This document shows, in pieces, positions 27,251 through 35,982 of a stretch of DNA of 64,000 nucleotides (its first letter is position 1; every line of letters starts with the position of its first letter). The notes beneath the pieces were generated by a model. That model was not told the origin of the DNA. It searched no databases and worked only from the letters and a program-made list of their open reading frames with translations. Both the position numbers and the translations under genes were made by a program. The stretch covers positions 1 through 64,000 of the forward strand of contig JAGAOO010000021.1 of assembly GCA_017623675.1 (NCBI GenBank), read 5' to 3'. The stretch is from Lachnospiraceae bacterium. Lineage in GTDB: Bacteria; Bacillota; Clostridia; Lachnospirales; Lachnospiraceae.

Positions 27251-28798
27251 TTATTTTTTAATCAATAATGATTTTCCGGTCATTTCCTTTGGCTGTGGTA
27301 ATTCCATAATCTCCAGTAAGGTTGGAGCAATATCAGCCAGACATCCGCCTTCCCGTAAGGTATAACCATCATCATAATTCACTAAAATGAACGGAACCGG
27401 ATTCGTGGTATGAGCAGTATGTGGTGCACCTGTCTCATAATCAATCATCTTTTCCGCATTCCCATGGTCTGCGCAAATAAATAACACACCGCCTACTTCT
27501 TTCACTGCGTCCACTGTTGCACCGACACACTGGTCTACTCGTTCAACAGCCTTAATGGCTGCCGGAATGACACCGGTATGTCCAACCATGTCTGGGTTTG
27601 CAAAATTGATAATAATAACATCATATTTATCAGACTTAATGGCATCGACTAAGTTTACACCTACCTCTGGTGCACTCATTTCCGGCTGTAAATCATAAGT
27701 GGCAACTGCCGGTGATTTTACCAAAGTACGACTTTCATCCTTATTTGGTTCCTCTACACCACCATTGAAGAAGAACGTAACATGTGCATATTTTTCTGTC
27801 TCAGCAAGACGAAGCTGTGTCTTTCCGCAAGCTGCCAAGTATTCACCAAAAGTATTGGTTACAGATTCTTTCTTAAATGCAACATATTTATTCTCAATTG
27901 TCTCATCATAATCAGTAAAGCAAACATAGGTAAGCGGGATAAAACCATTCTTACGTTCAAATCCGACAAATTCCTTGTCACAGAAGGAACGGGTAATTTC
28001 TCTTGCCCGGTCCGGACGGAAGTTAAAGAAGATAACGGAATCATTTGGCTTTACAAGGGATAATGGTTTTCCTGTTTCATCCACGATGACAGTCGGCAAT
28101 ACGAATTCATCCGTAACATCATTTGCATAAGAGTCTGCCATAGCCTGTACTGCATCGGTTGCTTTTTCTCCTTCCCCATATACTAAAGAAGCATAAGCCT
28201 TTTCTACACGTTCCCAACGGTTATCCCGGTCCATTGCATAATAACGACCTGAAAGCGAAGCAATCTTACCAACACCAATTTCCTTCATCTTATCTTCTAA
28301 TTCTGCAACAAAATCCTTACCGGATGCCGGTGGAGTGTCACGTCCATCTAAAAATGGATGAACATATACATTTTCAATTCCCTGTTTCTTACAAAGCTCT
28401 AACAAACCATATAAATGGGTATTGTGGCTGTGTACACCGCCATCAGATAACAAGCCCCATAAGTGCAAATCAGAATTATTCTTTTTCACGTTCTCAACTG
28501 CACGTAATAATTCTTCATTTTCAAAGAAATCCCCGTCATTGATAGACTTGGTAATGCGGGTTAACTCCTGATATACAATACGTCCGGCACCTATATTCAA
28601 GTGTCCAACCTCGGAATTACCCATCTGACCGTCCGGAAGTCCAACTGCCAGACCGGAAGCATTTCCCTTTACAAAAGGACATTCCTTCATTAATTTATCC
28701 ATGACAGGTGTATTTGCCTGGGCAATGGCATTGCCCTCCACCTTGTCATTTAATCCATAACCATCAAGTACCATTAACACAACCGGTTTTTTGCTCAT
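27251..28798 (-). CDS. gpmI: 2,3-bisphosphoglycerate-independent phosphoglycerate mutase
   Basis: This manganese-dependent mutase interconverts 3- and 2-phosphoglycerate. It belongs to the alkaline phosphatase superfamily. The metal site and catalytic Ser appear in LDGYGLND and QMGNSEVGHLNIGAGR, and later ligands in ADHGNAEKM and HTAHTTNPVP. Length is normal (515). It has its own promoter at 28852-28880 downstream of the tpiA terminator, and is followed 80 nt later by eno. Confidence 0.98.
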   Translation of the reverse strand: MSKKPVVLMVLDGYGLNDKVEGNAIAQANTPVMDKLMKECPFVKGNASGLAVGLPDGQMGNSEVGHLNIGAGRIVYQELTRITKSINDGDFFENEELLRAVENVKKNNSDLHLWGLLSDGGVHSHNTHLYGLLELCKKQGIENVYVHPFLDGRDTPPASGKDFVAELEDKMKEIGVGKIASLSGRYYAMDRDNRWERVEKAYASLVYGEGEKATDAVQAMADSYANDVTDEFVLPTVIVDETGKPLSLVKPNDSVIFFNFRPDRAREITRSFCDKEFVGFERKNGFIPLTYVCFTDYDETIENKYVAFKKESVTNTFGEYLAACGKTQLRLAETEKYAHVTFFFNGGVEEPNKDESRTLVKSPAVATYDLQPEMSAPEVGVNLVDAIKSDKYDVIIINFANPDMVGHTGVIPAAIKAVERVDQCVGATVDAVKEVGGVLFICADHGNAEKMIDYETGAPHTAHTTNPVPFILVNYDDGYTLREGGCLADIAPTLLEIMELPQPKEMTGKSLLIKK

Positions 28799-28851
28799 TT
28801 TAATATCTCCTTTGAATGTTTTATATTCATTATATCTTTTTCACCGTACTT

Positions 28852-28880
28852 ATATTAGCATAATCAAAGTCAGCATTCAA
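28852..28880 (-). promoter_or_regulatory. Promoter of gpmI-eno
   Basis: The minus strand reads TTGAAT, 17 nt, TAATAT, about 53 nt before the gpmI start. It lies between the tpiA terminator and gpmI, suggesting that gpmI-eno is a second transcription unit. Confidence 0.6.
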
Positions 28881-28913
28881 GCAAAAGTATTCTATACCTT
28901 ATCAACGTAAAAA

Positions 28914-28945
28914 TCCCGCTGTTCCAAAACCAGGAAACAGCGGGA
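28914..28945 (-). terminator. Terminator after tpiA
   Basis: A G+C-rich stem (TCCCGCTGTT...AACAGCGGGA, 10 bp, extended with a bulge) is followed on the minus strand by TTTTTACG. It lies about 20 nt past the tpiA stop codon and would end the gap-pgk-tpiA transcript. Confidence 0.8.
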
Positions 28946-28966
28946 AAATCACATTCTTTTGTATAA

Positions 28967-29719
28967 TTACTTATTGTAGTTAACAATCTTGCCAAAGTCA
29001 GCTTTTAATGATGCACCACCAATTAATCCACCATCAATATCCGGCTTAGCAAGTAACTCAGCAGCGTTACCGGCATTCATAGATCCACCATACTGGATAC
29101 GTACAGCCTCTGCTGTTGCAGCGTCATACATCTCAGCGATTAAGTCACGAATACCCTTACATACTTCCTGTGCCTGATCAGATGTAGCTGTCTTACCGGT
29201 ACCGATAGCCCAGATAGGCTCATAAGCAATAACAAGCTGCTTAACCTGGTCTGCTGTAATACCAGCCAAATCAGACTTAATCTGAAGACGAATCCAGTCC
29301 ATAGTAACACCAAGTTCTCTCTGCTCTAAGGATTCGCCACAGCAAAGAATTGGAGTAATACCTGCCTCAAATGCCTTCTTAACCTTCTTATTTAATAACA
29401 CATCATCTTCCTTAAAGTAGTCACGACGCTCTGAATGACCAATAATAACGTACTTTACGCCTGCATCTACTAACATTGCAGCAGATACTTCACCGGTATA
29501 AGCACCGCTTTCCTCAAAGTACATGTTCTCAGCACCAACTGCAACATTACTGCCCTTTGTAGCCTCTACTACAGGTACAATATCGATTGCAGGTACGCAA
29601 TATACAACATCTACTTCATCATTTTTTACCAAATCCTTTAATTCATTGACTAATGCAACTGCCTCGCTTGGAGTCTTGTTCATCTTCCAGTTACCGGCAA
29701 TAATCTTCTTTCTAGACAT
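28967..29719 (-). CDS. tpiA: Triosephosphate isomerase
   Basis: TIM interconverts dihydroxyacetone phosphate and glyceraldehyde 3-phosphate. Visible are AGNWKMNKT (catalytic Lys), [10 protein letters not shown] (catalytic His), [15 protein letters not shown] (catalytic Glu and the flexible loop) and GGSMNAGNA for phosphate binding. Length is normal (250). It is the third gene of the gap-pgk-tpiA run, 62 nt after pgk with a hairpin in the gap. Confidence 0.98.
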   Translation of the reverse strand: MSRKKIIAGNWKMNKTPSEAVALVNELKDLVKNDEVDVVYCVPAIDIVPVVEATKGSNVAVGAENMYFEESGAYTGEVSAAMLVDAGVKYVIIGHSERRDYFKEDDVLLNKKVKKAFEAGITPILCCGESLEQRELGVTMDWIRLQIKSDLAGITADQVKQLVIAYEPIWAIGTGKTATSDQAQEVCKGIRDLIAEMYDAATAEAVRIQYGGSMNAGNAAELLAKPDIDGGLIGGASLKADFGKIVNYNK

Positions 29720-29750
29720 ATTTTATCTCCTTAATTTACAGAATTCATAG

Positions 29751-29775
29751 CATTTGTAATCCGTATGCAAATGCA
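29751..29775 (-). repeat. Intercistronic hairpin between pgk and tpiA
   Basis: GCATTTG pairs with CAAATGC over 7 bp with an 11-nt loop. There is no T-run. One arm abuts the end of pgk. It could affect mRNA processing or stability. Confidence 0.45.
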
Positions 29776-29781
29776 CTTTCC

Positions 29782-30990
29782 TTATTTATCGTTTGCTGCT
29801 GCAACACCAGGTAATTCTTTACCCTCTAAGAATTCAAGAGAAGCACCGCCACCTGTAGAAATATGACTCATCTTTGGACCATAACCTAAGATGTTAACGG
29901 CTGCCGCTGAATCACCACCACCGATAATGGTTGTAGCATCTGTTTCAGCTAAAGCTGCAGCAACTGCCTTTGTACCGGTTGCTAAAGTAGGATTTTCAAA
30001 TACACCCATAGGTCCATTCCAAACAACTGTCTTTGCTGTCTTAACAGCCTCAGAATAAAGAGCAATTGTCTTAGGTCCGATATCACAAGCTTCCTTATCT
30101 GCTGACATTTTGTCTGCATCAAATACAGTAATATCAACCGGAGCATCGATTGGATTCGGGAATTCATCAATCATAACAGAGTCTACAGGAAGTAATAACT
30201 TCTTTCCAAGCTTTTCAGCCTTCTCCATCATTTCCTTACAGTAATCAATCTTTGTATCATCTACTAAAGACTTACCGATTTCATATCCCTTTGCCTTTAA
30301 GAAGGTGTAAGCCATACCACCACCAATGATTAAGGTATCGCACTTCTCTAACAGGTTTGAAATAACATTTAACTTATCTGCAACCTTTGCACCACCCAGA
30401 ATAGCAACAAATGGTCTTACAGGATTCTCAACAGCGTTACCTAAGAAATCAATTTCCTTCTGCATTAAGTAACCAACTACTGCTGTGTCAACTAATGAAG
30501 CAACACCAACATTTGAGCAGTGTGCTCTGTGAGCTGTACCGAATGCATCATTTACAAATACATCGCAAAGACTTGCTAAATCCTTGCTAAATGCTTCACC
30601 ATTCTTAGTCTCTTCCGGTCTGAAACGAGTATTCTCTAATAAGATAATTTCTCCATCCTTCATTGCATCAACAGCAGCCTTAACTGTATCATCTACAACA
30701 ACAGGACTTGGAACAAACTTAACTTCCTGACCTAATAACTCTGACAAACGAACAGCAACAGGTGCAAGAGTCTTTGTCTGCTTGTCTTCTTCTGTCTTAA
30801 CCTTGCCAAGATGTGAGCAAAGAATAATCTTTCCTCCATCAGCAACTAACTTCTTAATAGTAGGAAGGGCTGCAACCAGACGGTTTTCATCGGTAATCTT
30901 TCCTTCCTTCAAAGGTACGTTAAAGTCACAACGAACTAATACCTTTTGTCCCTTAACATTAATATCATCTACGGATTTCTTATTCAGCAT
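29782..30990 (-). CDS. pgk: Phosphoglycerate kinase
   Basis: Pgk makes ATP from 1,3-bisphosphoglycerate. The N-terminal substrate site is [12 protein letters not shown], the hinge region includes [12 protein letters not shown], and the nucleotide site [12 protein letters not shown] and GGGDSAAAV. It is 402 residues. Codon choice is biased as in highly expressed genes. It lies 134 nt after gap, a gap that holds two hairpins. Confidence 0.98.
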   Translation of the reverse strand: MLNKKSVDDINVKGQKVLVRCDFNVPLKEGKITDENRLVAALPTIKKLVADGGKIILCSHLGKVKTEEDKQTKTLAPVAVRLSELLGQEVKFVPSPVVVDDTVKAAVDAMKDGEIILLENTRFRPEETKNGEAFSKDLASLCDVFVNDAFGTAHRAHCSNVGVASLVDTAVVGYLMQKEIDFLGNAVENPVRPFVAILGGAKVADKLNVISNLLEKCDTLIIGGGMAYTFLKAKGYEIGKSLVDDTKIDYCKEMMEKAEKLGKKLLLPVDSVMIDEFPNPIDAPVDITVFDADKMSADKEACDIGPKTIALYSEAVKTAKTVVWNGPMGVFENPTLATGTKAVAAALAETDATTIIGGGDSAAAVNILGYGPKMSHISTGGGASLEFLEGKELPGVAAANDK

Positions 30991-31025
30991 ATTTATGCTC
31001 CTTTCACTTATAACATTTTATTCAA

Positions 31026-31048
31026 CTTCGGTGTTCGCACTACCGAAG
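31026..31048 (-). repeat. Second hairpin between gap and pgk
   Basis: CTTCGGT pairs with ACCGAAG over 7 bp with a 9-nt loop, about 35 nt upstream of the pgk start. There is no T-run. Confidence 0.5.
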
Positions 31049-31066
31049 GAATTTTCAAATAACAAT

Positions 31067-31100
31067 TTAAGGGCCCGGTCCATGAAGACCGGACCCTTAA
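31067..31100 (-). repeat. Strong hairpin between gap and pgk
   Basis: On the minus strand TTAAGGGTCCGGTC pairs with GACCGGGCCCTTAA: 14 bp with one U-G pair and the loop TTCATG. It is followed by AAATTGTTATTTG, not a clean T-run, so it is more likely a stability or processing hairpin or a leaky terminator than a full stop. Confidence 0.65.
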
Positions 31101-31124
31101 GGTCAATTAATATTCGAATTAGGA

Positions 31125-32147
31125 TTATGCTAATTCAGCAAAGTACTTAATAGTACGAACCATCTGGCTTGTGTATGAGTTCTCATTGTCATACCATGAA
31201 ACTACCTGTACTTCATATAAGTCGTCAGAAATCTGAGCAACCATAGTCTGAGTAGCATCGAATAATGAACCATATCTCATACCAACGATATCTGAAGATA
31301 CGATTTCTTCTTCGTTGTAACCGAATGACTCAGAAGCAGCAGCCTTCATAGCAGCATTGATCTCGTCCTTAGTTACGCCAGCCTTCTTAACAACTGCTGT
31401 TAAGATTGTAGTAGAACCTGTTGGAACCGGTACACGCTGTGCAGAACCAATTAACTTGCCATTTAACTCAGGGATAACTAAGCCGATTGCCTTAGCAGCA
31501 CCTGTTGAGTTAGGAACGATATTAACAGCAGCAGCACGTGCTCTTCTTAAATCGCCCTTTCTGTGTGGTCCGTCAAGTACCATCTGGTCACCTGTATATG
31601 CATGGATAGTAGCCATGATACCAGACTGGATTGGAGCGTAATCATTCAATGCCTTAGCCATTGGAGCTAAGCAGTTGGTTGTACAAGAAGCAGCAGAAAT
31701 AATCTTATCATCTGCTGTTAATGTATTCTCATTTACGCTGTATACGATGGTCTTTAAGTCATTACCTGCTGGAGCAGAAATAACAACCTTCTTAGCACCT
31801 GCATCGATATGAGCCTGTGACTTAGCCTTAGATACATAGAAACCTGTACACTCCAGTACTACGTCTACGTCTAATTCGCCCCAAGGAAGCTCAGCAGCGT
31901 TAGCCATAGCATAAATCTTTAAGGTCTTACCACATACTGTGATTGTACCAGCTTCATCATCTGCTGAAACCTGATCAGCATACTGATACTTACCCTGTGA
32001 AGAGTCATACTTTAATAAGTGAGCTAACATTGAAGGCTTTGTTAAGTCGTTGATAGCAACTACCTCATATCCTTCAGCATCAAACATCTGTCTGAATGCA
32101 AGACGGCCAATACGTCCAAATCCATTGATTGCAACTTTTACTGCCAT
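31125..32147 (-). CDS. gap: Glyceraldehyde-3-phosphate dehydrogenase
   Basis: GAPDH oxidises glyceraldehyde 3-phosphate with NAD+. The Rossmann motif is [15 protein letters not shown], the catalytic Cys lies in [13 protein letters not shown] (near 155), and WYDNENSYT is near the end. It is 340 residues with highly expressed codon usage. The promoter at 32233-32261 carries an operator-like palindrome next to the start site. It heads the gap-pgk-tpiA unit. No cggR-like regulator gene is adjacent. Confidence 0.98.
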   Translation of the reverse strand: MAVKVAINGFGRIGRLAFRQMFDAEGYEVVAINDLTKPSMLAHLLKYDSSQGKYQYADQVSADDEAGTITVCGKTLKIYAMANAAELPWGELDVDVVLECTGFYVSKAKSQAHIDAGAKKVVISAPAGNDLKTIVYSVNENTLTADDKIISAASCTTNCLAPMAKALNDYAPIQSGIMATIHAYTGDQMVLDGPHRKGDLRRARAAAVNIVPNSTGAAKAIGLVIPELNGKLIGSAQRVPVPTGSTTILTAVVKKAGVTKDEINAAMKAAASESFGYNEEEIVSSDIVGMRYGSLFDATQTMVAQISDDLYEVQVVSWYDNENSYTSQMVRTIKYFAELA

Positions 32148-32215
32148 TTGAAAATTCCTCCTGTAAAGTGAATATTAATTTTTATAATATACCGTCTTTC
32201 GGCGGTTATTAATCA

Positions 32216-32226
32216 GTGAAATTCAC
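32216..32226. promoter_or_regulatory. Operator-like palindrome at the gap start site
   Basis: GTGAA-T-TTCAC is a perfect 5-bp inverted repeat around one base, 6 nt downstream of the -10 box and thus over the predicted transcription start of gap. No regulator can be named. Confidence 0.4.
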
Positions 32227-32232
32227 ACTAAT

Positions 32233-32261
32233 ATAATACAGTCTTTGTCCAAAAATTTCAA
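32233..32261 (-). promoter_or_regulatory. Promoter of gap
   Basis: The minus strand reads TTGAAA, 17 nt, TATTAT. The 5' leader is about 80 nt and contains a short GAAA-capped hairpin (32191-32206). Confidence 0.7.
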
Positions 32262-32445
32262 GCCTATTTAAAAAAAAGATGGTAAATAGATGGCAAAAGA
32301 GAAAACCTGTTCCTATTTTCCCTGTATTCTCAGTGTATTCTTTCCAAAATTTATATTTCTTATTACACAAATCCTGTCATACAAGACTGGAAAAATAGAC
32401 TTAACTATGATAATCTGTAAAGGACATAAAAAGGAGGTGTTTTCC

Positions 32446-33264
32446 ATGATTCTTGCTGATTGCCATGTACATTCGGAATTTTCCAGTGATTCTCAGGCAC
32501 CTTTATCCAAAATCATAGAACAGGCAATTGCCAAAGAAATGCAGTATTTTTATTTGACAGATCATCATGATATTGATTTCCCTATTGAGGCTGCCAATGG
32601 TCTTGATTTTCAATTAGATACCGCCCGTTATCTGGCAGCTTTGGAAGAGTTAAAAACAAGCTATAATGACAAAATTGAAATTCGCACTGGTGTAGAATTA
32701 GGATTAATGAGCCATATTACAGACAAGTTAACAGATTACACGAACCAATTCTCCTTTGACTTTATCATTGGTTCCTCTCATTTAGTACGGGGTATGGATC
32801 CCTACTATCCTTCCTACTATGAAGGTCGCTCTCAAAAGGAAGCTTATCTGGAATATTTTGAATCCATCTATGATAATATTAAGCATTTTTTGGATTTCGA
32901 TGTATATGGGCATTTGGATTATGTGGTCCGTTACGGACCGGATAAAACCATGAAATGGCAGTTTTCGGATTATGCAGATATCTTTGAAGGTATATTAAAA
33001 GAGCTGATACAACACGGGAAAGGCATTGAAATTAACACTGCCGGACTATACAAGGGACTGGGTTACCCTCATCCTCATAAAGATATTCTCAATATGTACA
33101 AGGATTTCGGTGGAGAAATCATTACGATTGGAAGTGACGCCCATTCCCCTGAATATTTAGGATATGGCTTTGATGCAGCAGAGCAATTATTGATTTCCTG
33201 TGGATTTCGATATTATACCCTTTTCAAGAACCGTAAACCGGAATTTGTTTTATTAGAACCATAA
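32446..33264 (+). CDS. PHP-domain histidinol-phosphatase (HisJ/HisK family)
   Basis: The PHP metal-dependent phosphoesterase motifs are in order: DCHVHSEFSSDS, YLTDHHD, IGSSHLV, DVYGHLDYVVRY, EINTAGLY and IGSDAHSPEYLGYGFD. Members of this family dephosphorylate histidinol phosphate in histidine synthesis. I chose ATG 32446 with AAGGAGG eight bases upstream; the reading frame is open back to 32290 but that extension has no ribosome site. The product is 272 residues. It is divergent from gap and not linked to the other his genes, so the exact substrate is inferred. Confidence 0.85.
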   Translation: MILADCHVHSEFSSDSQAPLSKIIEQAIAKEMQYFYLTDHHDIDFPIEAANGLDFQLDTARYLAALEELKTSYNDKIEIRTGVELGLMSHITDKLTDYTNQFSFDFIIGSSHLVRGMDPYYPSYYEGRSQKEAYLEYFESIYDNIKHFLDFDVYGHLDYVVRYGPDKTMKWQFSDYADIFEGILKELIQHGKGIEINTAGLYKGLGYPHPHKDILNMYKDFGGEIITIGSDAHSPEYLGYGFDAAEQLLISCGFRYYTLFKNRKPEFVLLEP

Positions 33265-33288
33265 ATTAGAAACTGCAAAAAGGTCTTG

Positions 33289-33321
33289 AATCATAACCAC
33301 CGGTATCCGGTGGTTATGATT
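33289..33321. terminator. Long bidirectional hairpin between convergent genes
   Basis: A perfect 15-bp stem (33289-33303/33307-33321) has a 3-nt loop. T-runs are weak on both sides, but its place between the converging phosphatase and desulfurase genes suggests a shared terminator. Confidence 0.7.
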
Positions 33322-33333
33322 ATGGAAAGTATT

Positions 33334-34518
33334 TTACAATCCCTTTTCCCTTCTTAAATAATCTTCATACTCCGGTGATTCCTTCCGTAATTCCTCCACC
33401 TTTATTTTTAAGATATCCACAACCCGGTTAATTTCTTCTAATGTATTTTCTTCACCCAGCGTCAACCGAATCACACCGTATCTATATTCATCCGGCACTC
33501 GAATTGCCTGAATGACATGGGATGGCTCCGTAGCACCGGAATTACAGGCAGAACCGCCTGACGCACAAATACCCTCCATGTCCAGTAGGATTAATAACGA
33601 TTCGCTGTTTACAAATCGAAAAGAAAGGTTGATATTATTAGGAACCCGATACCATCTATGTCCATTTATTCTAACAAATGGTATTTCCTGTTCTACGCGC
33701 TGAATCAGAAAATCCCGTAAAAAAGTCTCTCTCTTTCTTCGTTCTTCCAGAGAATCTACTGCTAATTCTAAGGCTTTTCCCATACCAATGATTCCAGGAA
33801 CATTTTCCGTACCAGCCCGCAATCCCCGTTCCTGACCACCGCCTTCTAACAGGTTGTGGAGGGGCAATTCTTTACGAACATACAGGAATCCAACACCTTT
33901 GGGTCCTTGGAATTTGTGTGCACTGGCACTTAGCAAATCTATCCGGCTTTTTTGCACATTAATCGGTATCTGCCCACAAGCCTGCACCGCATCCGTGTGG
34001 AACGGAATCCCATATTGATGTGCCAATGCACCAATTTCATCTATTGGCTGAATCGTACCTATTTCATTATTAGCATACATGATAGAGATTATAGTGGTAT
34101 TTTTGTCTAGATGTTTTTTCAAATCCTCTATATGAATTCTTCCTCTGCCATCTACGGGCAGCCAGGTTACTTTACATCCCATCTGCTCCAATCGCTTACA
34201 GGTGTGACCGATTGCATGGTGTTCAATGGTTGACGTAATAATATGGCCGGGCTTTTGTTTTCCGGTTCTCGCCATGGCTGTCAATGCCCAATTATCGGCC
34301 TCTGTTCCTCCCGAAGTAAAATATATTTCCTCCGGTTGAGCCCCTATTATTCCGGCAATCTGAGCACGTACCTCTTCAATCTTCTTTTTTACCTCCTGAC
34401 CGGGCTGGTACATACTGGAAGGATTATAAAACTCTTTCGTGAAATATGGCTTCATTGCTTCCAACACTTCCGAACGCATTGCTGTTGTAGCCGCATGATC
34501 CAGATAGATTCCAGCCAT
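33334..34518 (-). CDS. Cysteine desulfurase (NifS/IscS-like)
   Basis: This class V PLP enzyme moves sulfur from cysteine to Fe-S or tRNA thiolation pathways. Visible are YLDHAATTAMR at the N-terminus, TSGGTEADNWAL, the PLP-binding Lys in SASAHKFQGPKGVGFLY and the active Cys loop GGSACNSGATEPSHV. I chose ATG 34518, giving 394 residues. No iscU or thiI gene follows, so its sulfur acceptor is unknown. Confidence 0.92.
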   Translation of the reverse strand: MAGIYLDHAATTAMRSEVLEAMKPYFTKEFYNPSSMYQPGQEVKKKIEEVRAQIAGIIGAQPEEIYFTSGGTEADNWALTAMARTGKQKPGHIITSTIEHHAIGHTCKRLEQMGCKVTWLPVDGRGRIHIEDLKKHLDKNTTIISIMYANNEIGTIQPIDEIGALAHQYGIPFHTDAVQACGQIPINVQKSRIDLLSASAHKFQGPKGVGFLYVRKELPLHNLLEGGGQERGLRAGTENVPGIIGMGKALELAVDSLEERRKRETFLRDFLIQRVEQEIPFVRINGHRWYRVPNNINLSFRFVNSESLLILLDMEGICASGGSACNSGATEPSHVIQAIRVPDEYRYGVIRLTLGEENTLEEINRVVDILKIKVEELRKESPEYEDYLRREKGL

Positions 34519-34602
34519 ATATTGATCAACTCCCATCCATAATTGTCATGATTTTCAAAGAAACCCATATAATGATAAATAAGAACCATCCGAGGCTGTT
34601 CT

Positions 34603-35934
34603 ATGACATCATCTACCAAGAACTCCATCATTAAAGGAACTTTTATTCTCACTGCAGCAGGAATACTTTCCCGCTTTTTAGGGTTCTATAATAGAATATT
34701 CTTAACCAACTTATTCGGTGCCAGGGAACTTGGTATCTATCAAATGATATTTCCGATTTACATGGTGATATTCAGTTTTTGTTGTCAGGGAATCCAAACA
34801 GCTCTAACCAGACAGGTTGCAAGACCTGACTTTAGTGAATCTACATCCCGTTCCTGTCTGCTACGGACTGCTTGTATCATATCCGTTACCTTATCCCTAA
34901 TTTGTAGTGCACTTGTATTCTTCGGTTCCCAATGGATTAGTCTGAAGATTCTTCATTCATCTGAATGTGCAGAATGTCTTCGAATACTATCACTTGCCTT
35001 TCCCTTTGTATCCATGAAAGGCTGTCTGATTGGTTATTATATTGGAATTCAAAAATCTGGCGTTACTGCCTGGAGTCAGTTCATTGAACAGACTGCAAAA
35101 ATCGGCGGAGTGTATTTGTTAGCAACCTTTCTGCTACATAGTGAGCCAAAGGCCTATTTTGCAGTCTATGGTGTCGTAATTGGGGAAATCCTTTCCTGTC
35201 TTTGGATGATTTTTAGTTATATACATACCAAAAGAAAAGAACCTGCATGCACCGGTAAATGTTCTCCAAAGAATCTATATCGTAAAGAATTAGCGAAAGA
35301 TGCCATACCTTTAACAACAAATCGTCTTTCTCTGACTGCTTTACAAAGCCTGGAGGCCATTCTGATTCCACATATGCTGAACCTTTACTTTCAAAACGGC
35401 GATGCCTCGTTAATCCTTTATGGAACCTTAACCGGCATGGTATTACCTTGTATCATGTTTCCAACCACTTTAACCTCTTCCCTTGCAACTATGCTGCTCC
35501 CTGCCATCTCATCAGAGTATAAGAACGAGCATCTGATTACGATTCGCAATATTGTTCGAAAGAGTATTGGCTTTTGTATCATAATTGGCATCGTCAGCAC
35601 CATTTTTCTTTTACTGTTCGGAAAATGGGCAGGAAATTTTTTATTTGACAGTCCAACAGCCGGTGAACTTTTATTCCAGTTTGCCCTCCTCTGTCCTTTT
35701 ATTTATCTTTCCTCCTGTTTGGCAAGCATTATGAATGGTATTGGAAAGGCTCCCCTCAACCTGCTATTTTCCATTATGGGAATTGGTATACGAATTGGTT
35801 TCATTCTCTGGCTGGTTCCCCAGATCGGTCTAACCGGATATATGTGGGGAATGATGATTAGCTATCTGCTTCAAACCGGTTTATTGACTTATACGATTTA
35901 TCAATTTATATATAAACAAACCGTTCCCGATTAA
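34603..35934 (+). CDS. SpoVB/MurJ-like polysaccharide flippase (MOP superfamily)
   Basis: This 443-residue protein has about 12-14 hydrophobic helices. The N-terminal pattern IIKGTFILTAAGILSRFLGF and later PLTTNRLSLTALQSLEA and ASIMNGIGK are typical of the SpoVB group of MOP flippases, which move lipid-linked wall precursors across the membrane. The start follows a GAGG site. Whether it acts in sporulation or in vegetative wall synthesis cannot be told. Confidence 0.85.
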   Translation: MTSSTKNSIIKGTFILTAAGILSRFLGFYNRIFLTNLFGARELGIYQMIFPIYMVIFSFCCQGIQTALTRQVARPDFSESTSRSCLLRTACIISVTLSLICSALVFFGSQWISLKILHSSECAECLRILSLAFPFVSMKGCLIGYYIGIQKSGVTAWSQFIEQTAKIGGVYLLATFLLHSEPKAYFAVYGVVIGEILSCLWMIFSYIHTKRKEPACTGKCSPKNLYRKELAKDAIPLTTNRLSLTALQSLEAILIPHMLNLYFQNGDASLILYGTLTGMVLPCIMFPTTLTSSLATMLLPAISSEYKNEHLITIRNIVRKSIGFCIIIGIVSTIFLLLFGKWAGNFLFDSPTAGELLFQFALLCPFIYLSSCLASIMNGIGKAPLNLLFSIMGIGIRIGFILWLVPQIGLTGYMWGMMISYLLQTGLLTYTIYQFIYKQTVPD

Positions 35935-35942
35935 CGCAAAAA

Positions 35943-35969
35943 GAGAGCATCATCACTGATGGTGCTCTC
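35943..35969. terminator. Terminator between the flippase and the gldG-like gene
   Basis: A stem of about 12 bp, GAGAGCATCATCA with its partner GATGGTGCTCTC, is followed on the minus strand by TTTTTGCG. It is a clear terminator for the minus-strand ABC exporter operon and may also serve the convergent flippase gene. Confidence 0.8.
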
Positions 35970-35982
35970 CCTTTGTTGATAT

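Noticed and set aside
32290-32445. N-terminal extension of the PHP phosphatase
   Set aside because: It has no ribosome site, and the strong AAGGAGG is just before ATG 32446 where the family motif begins.
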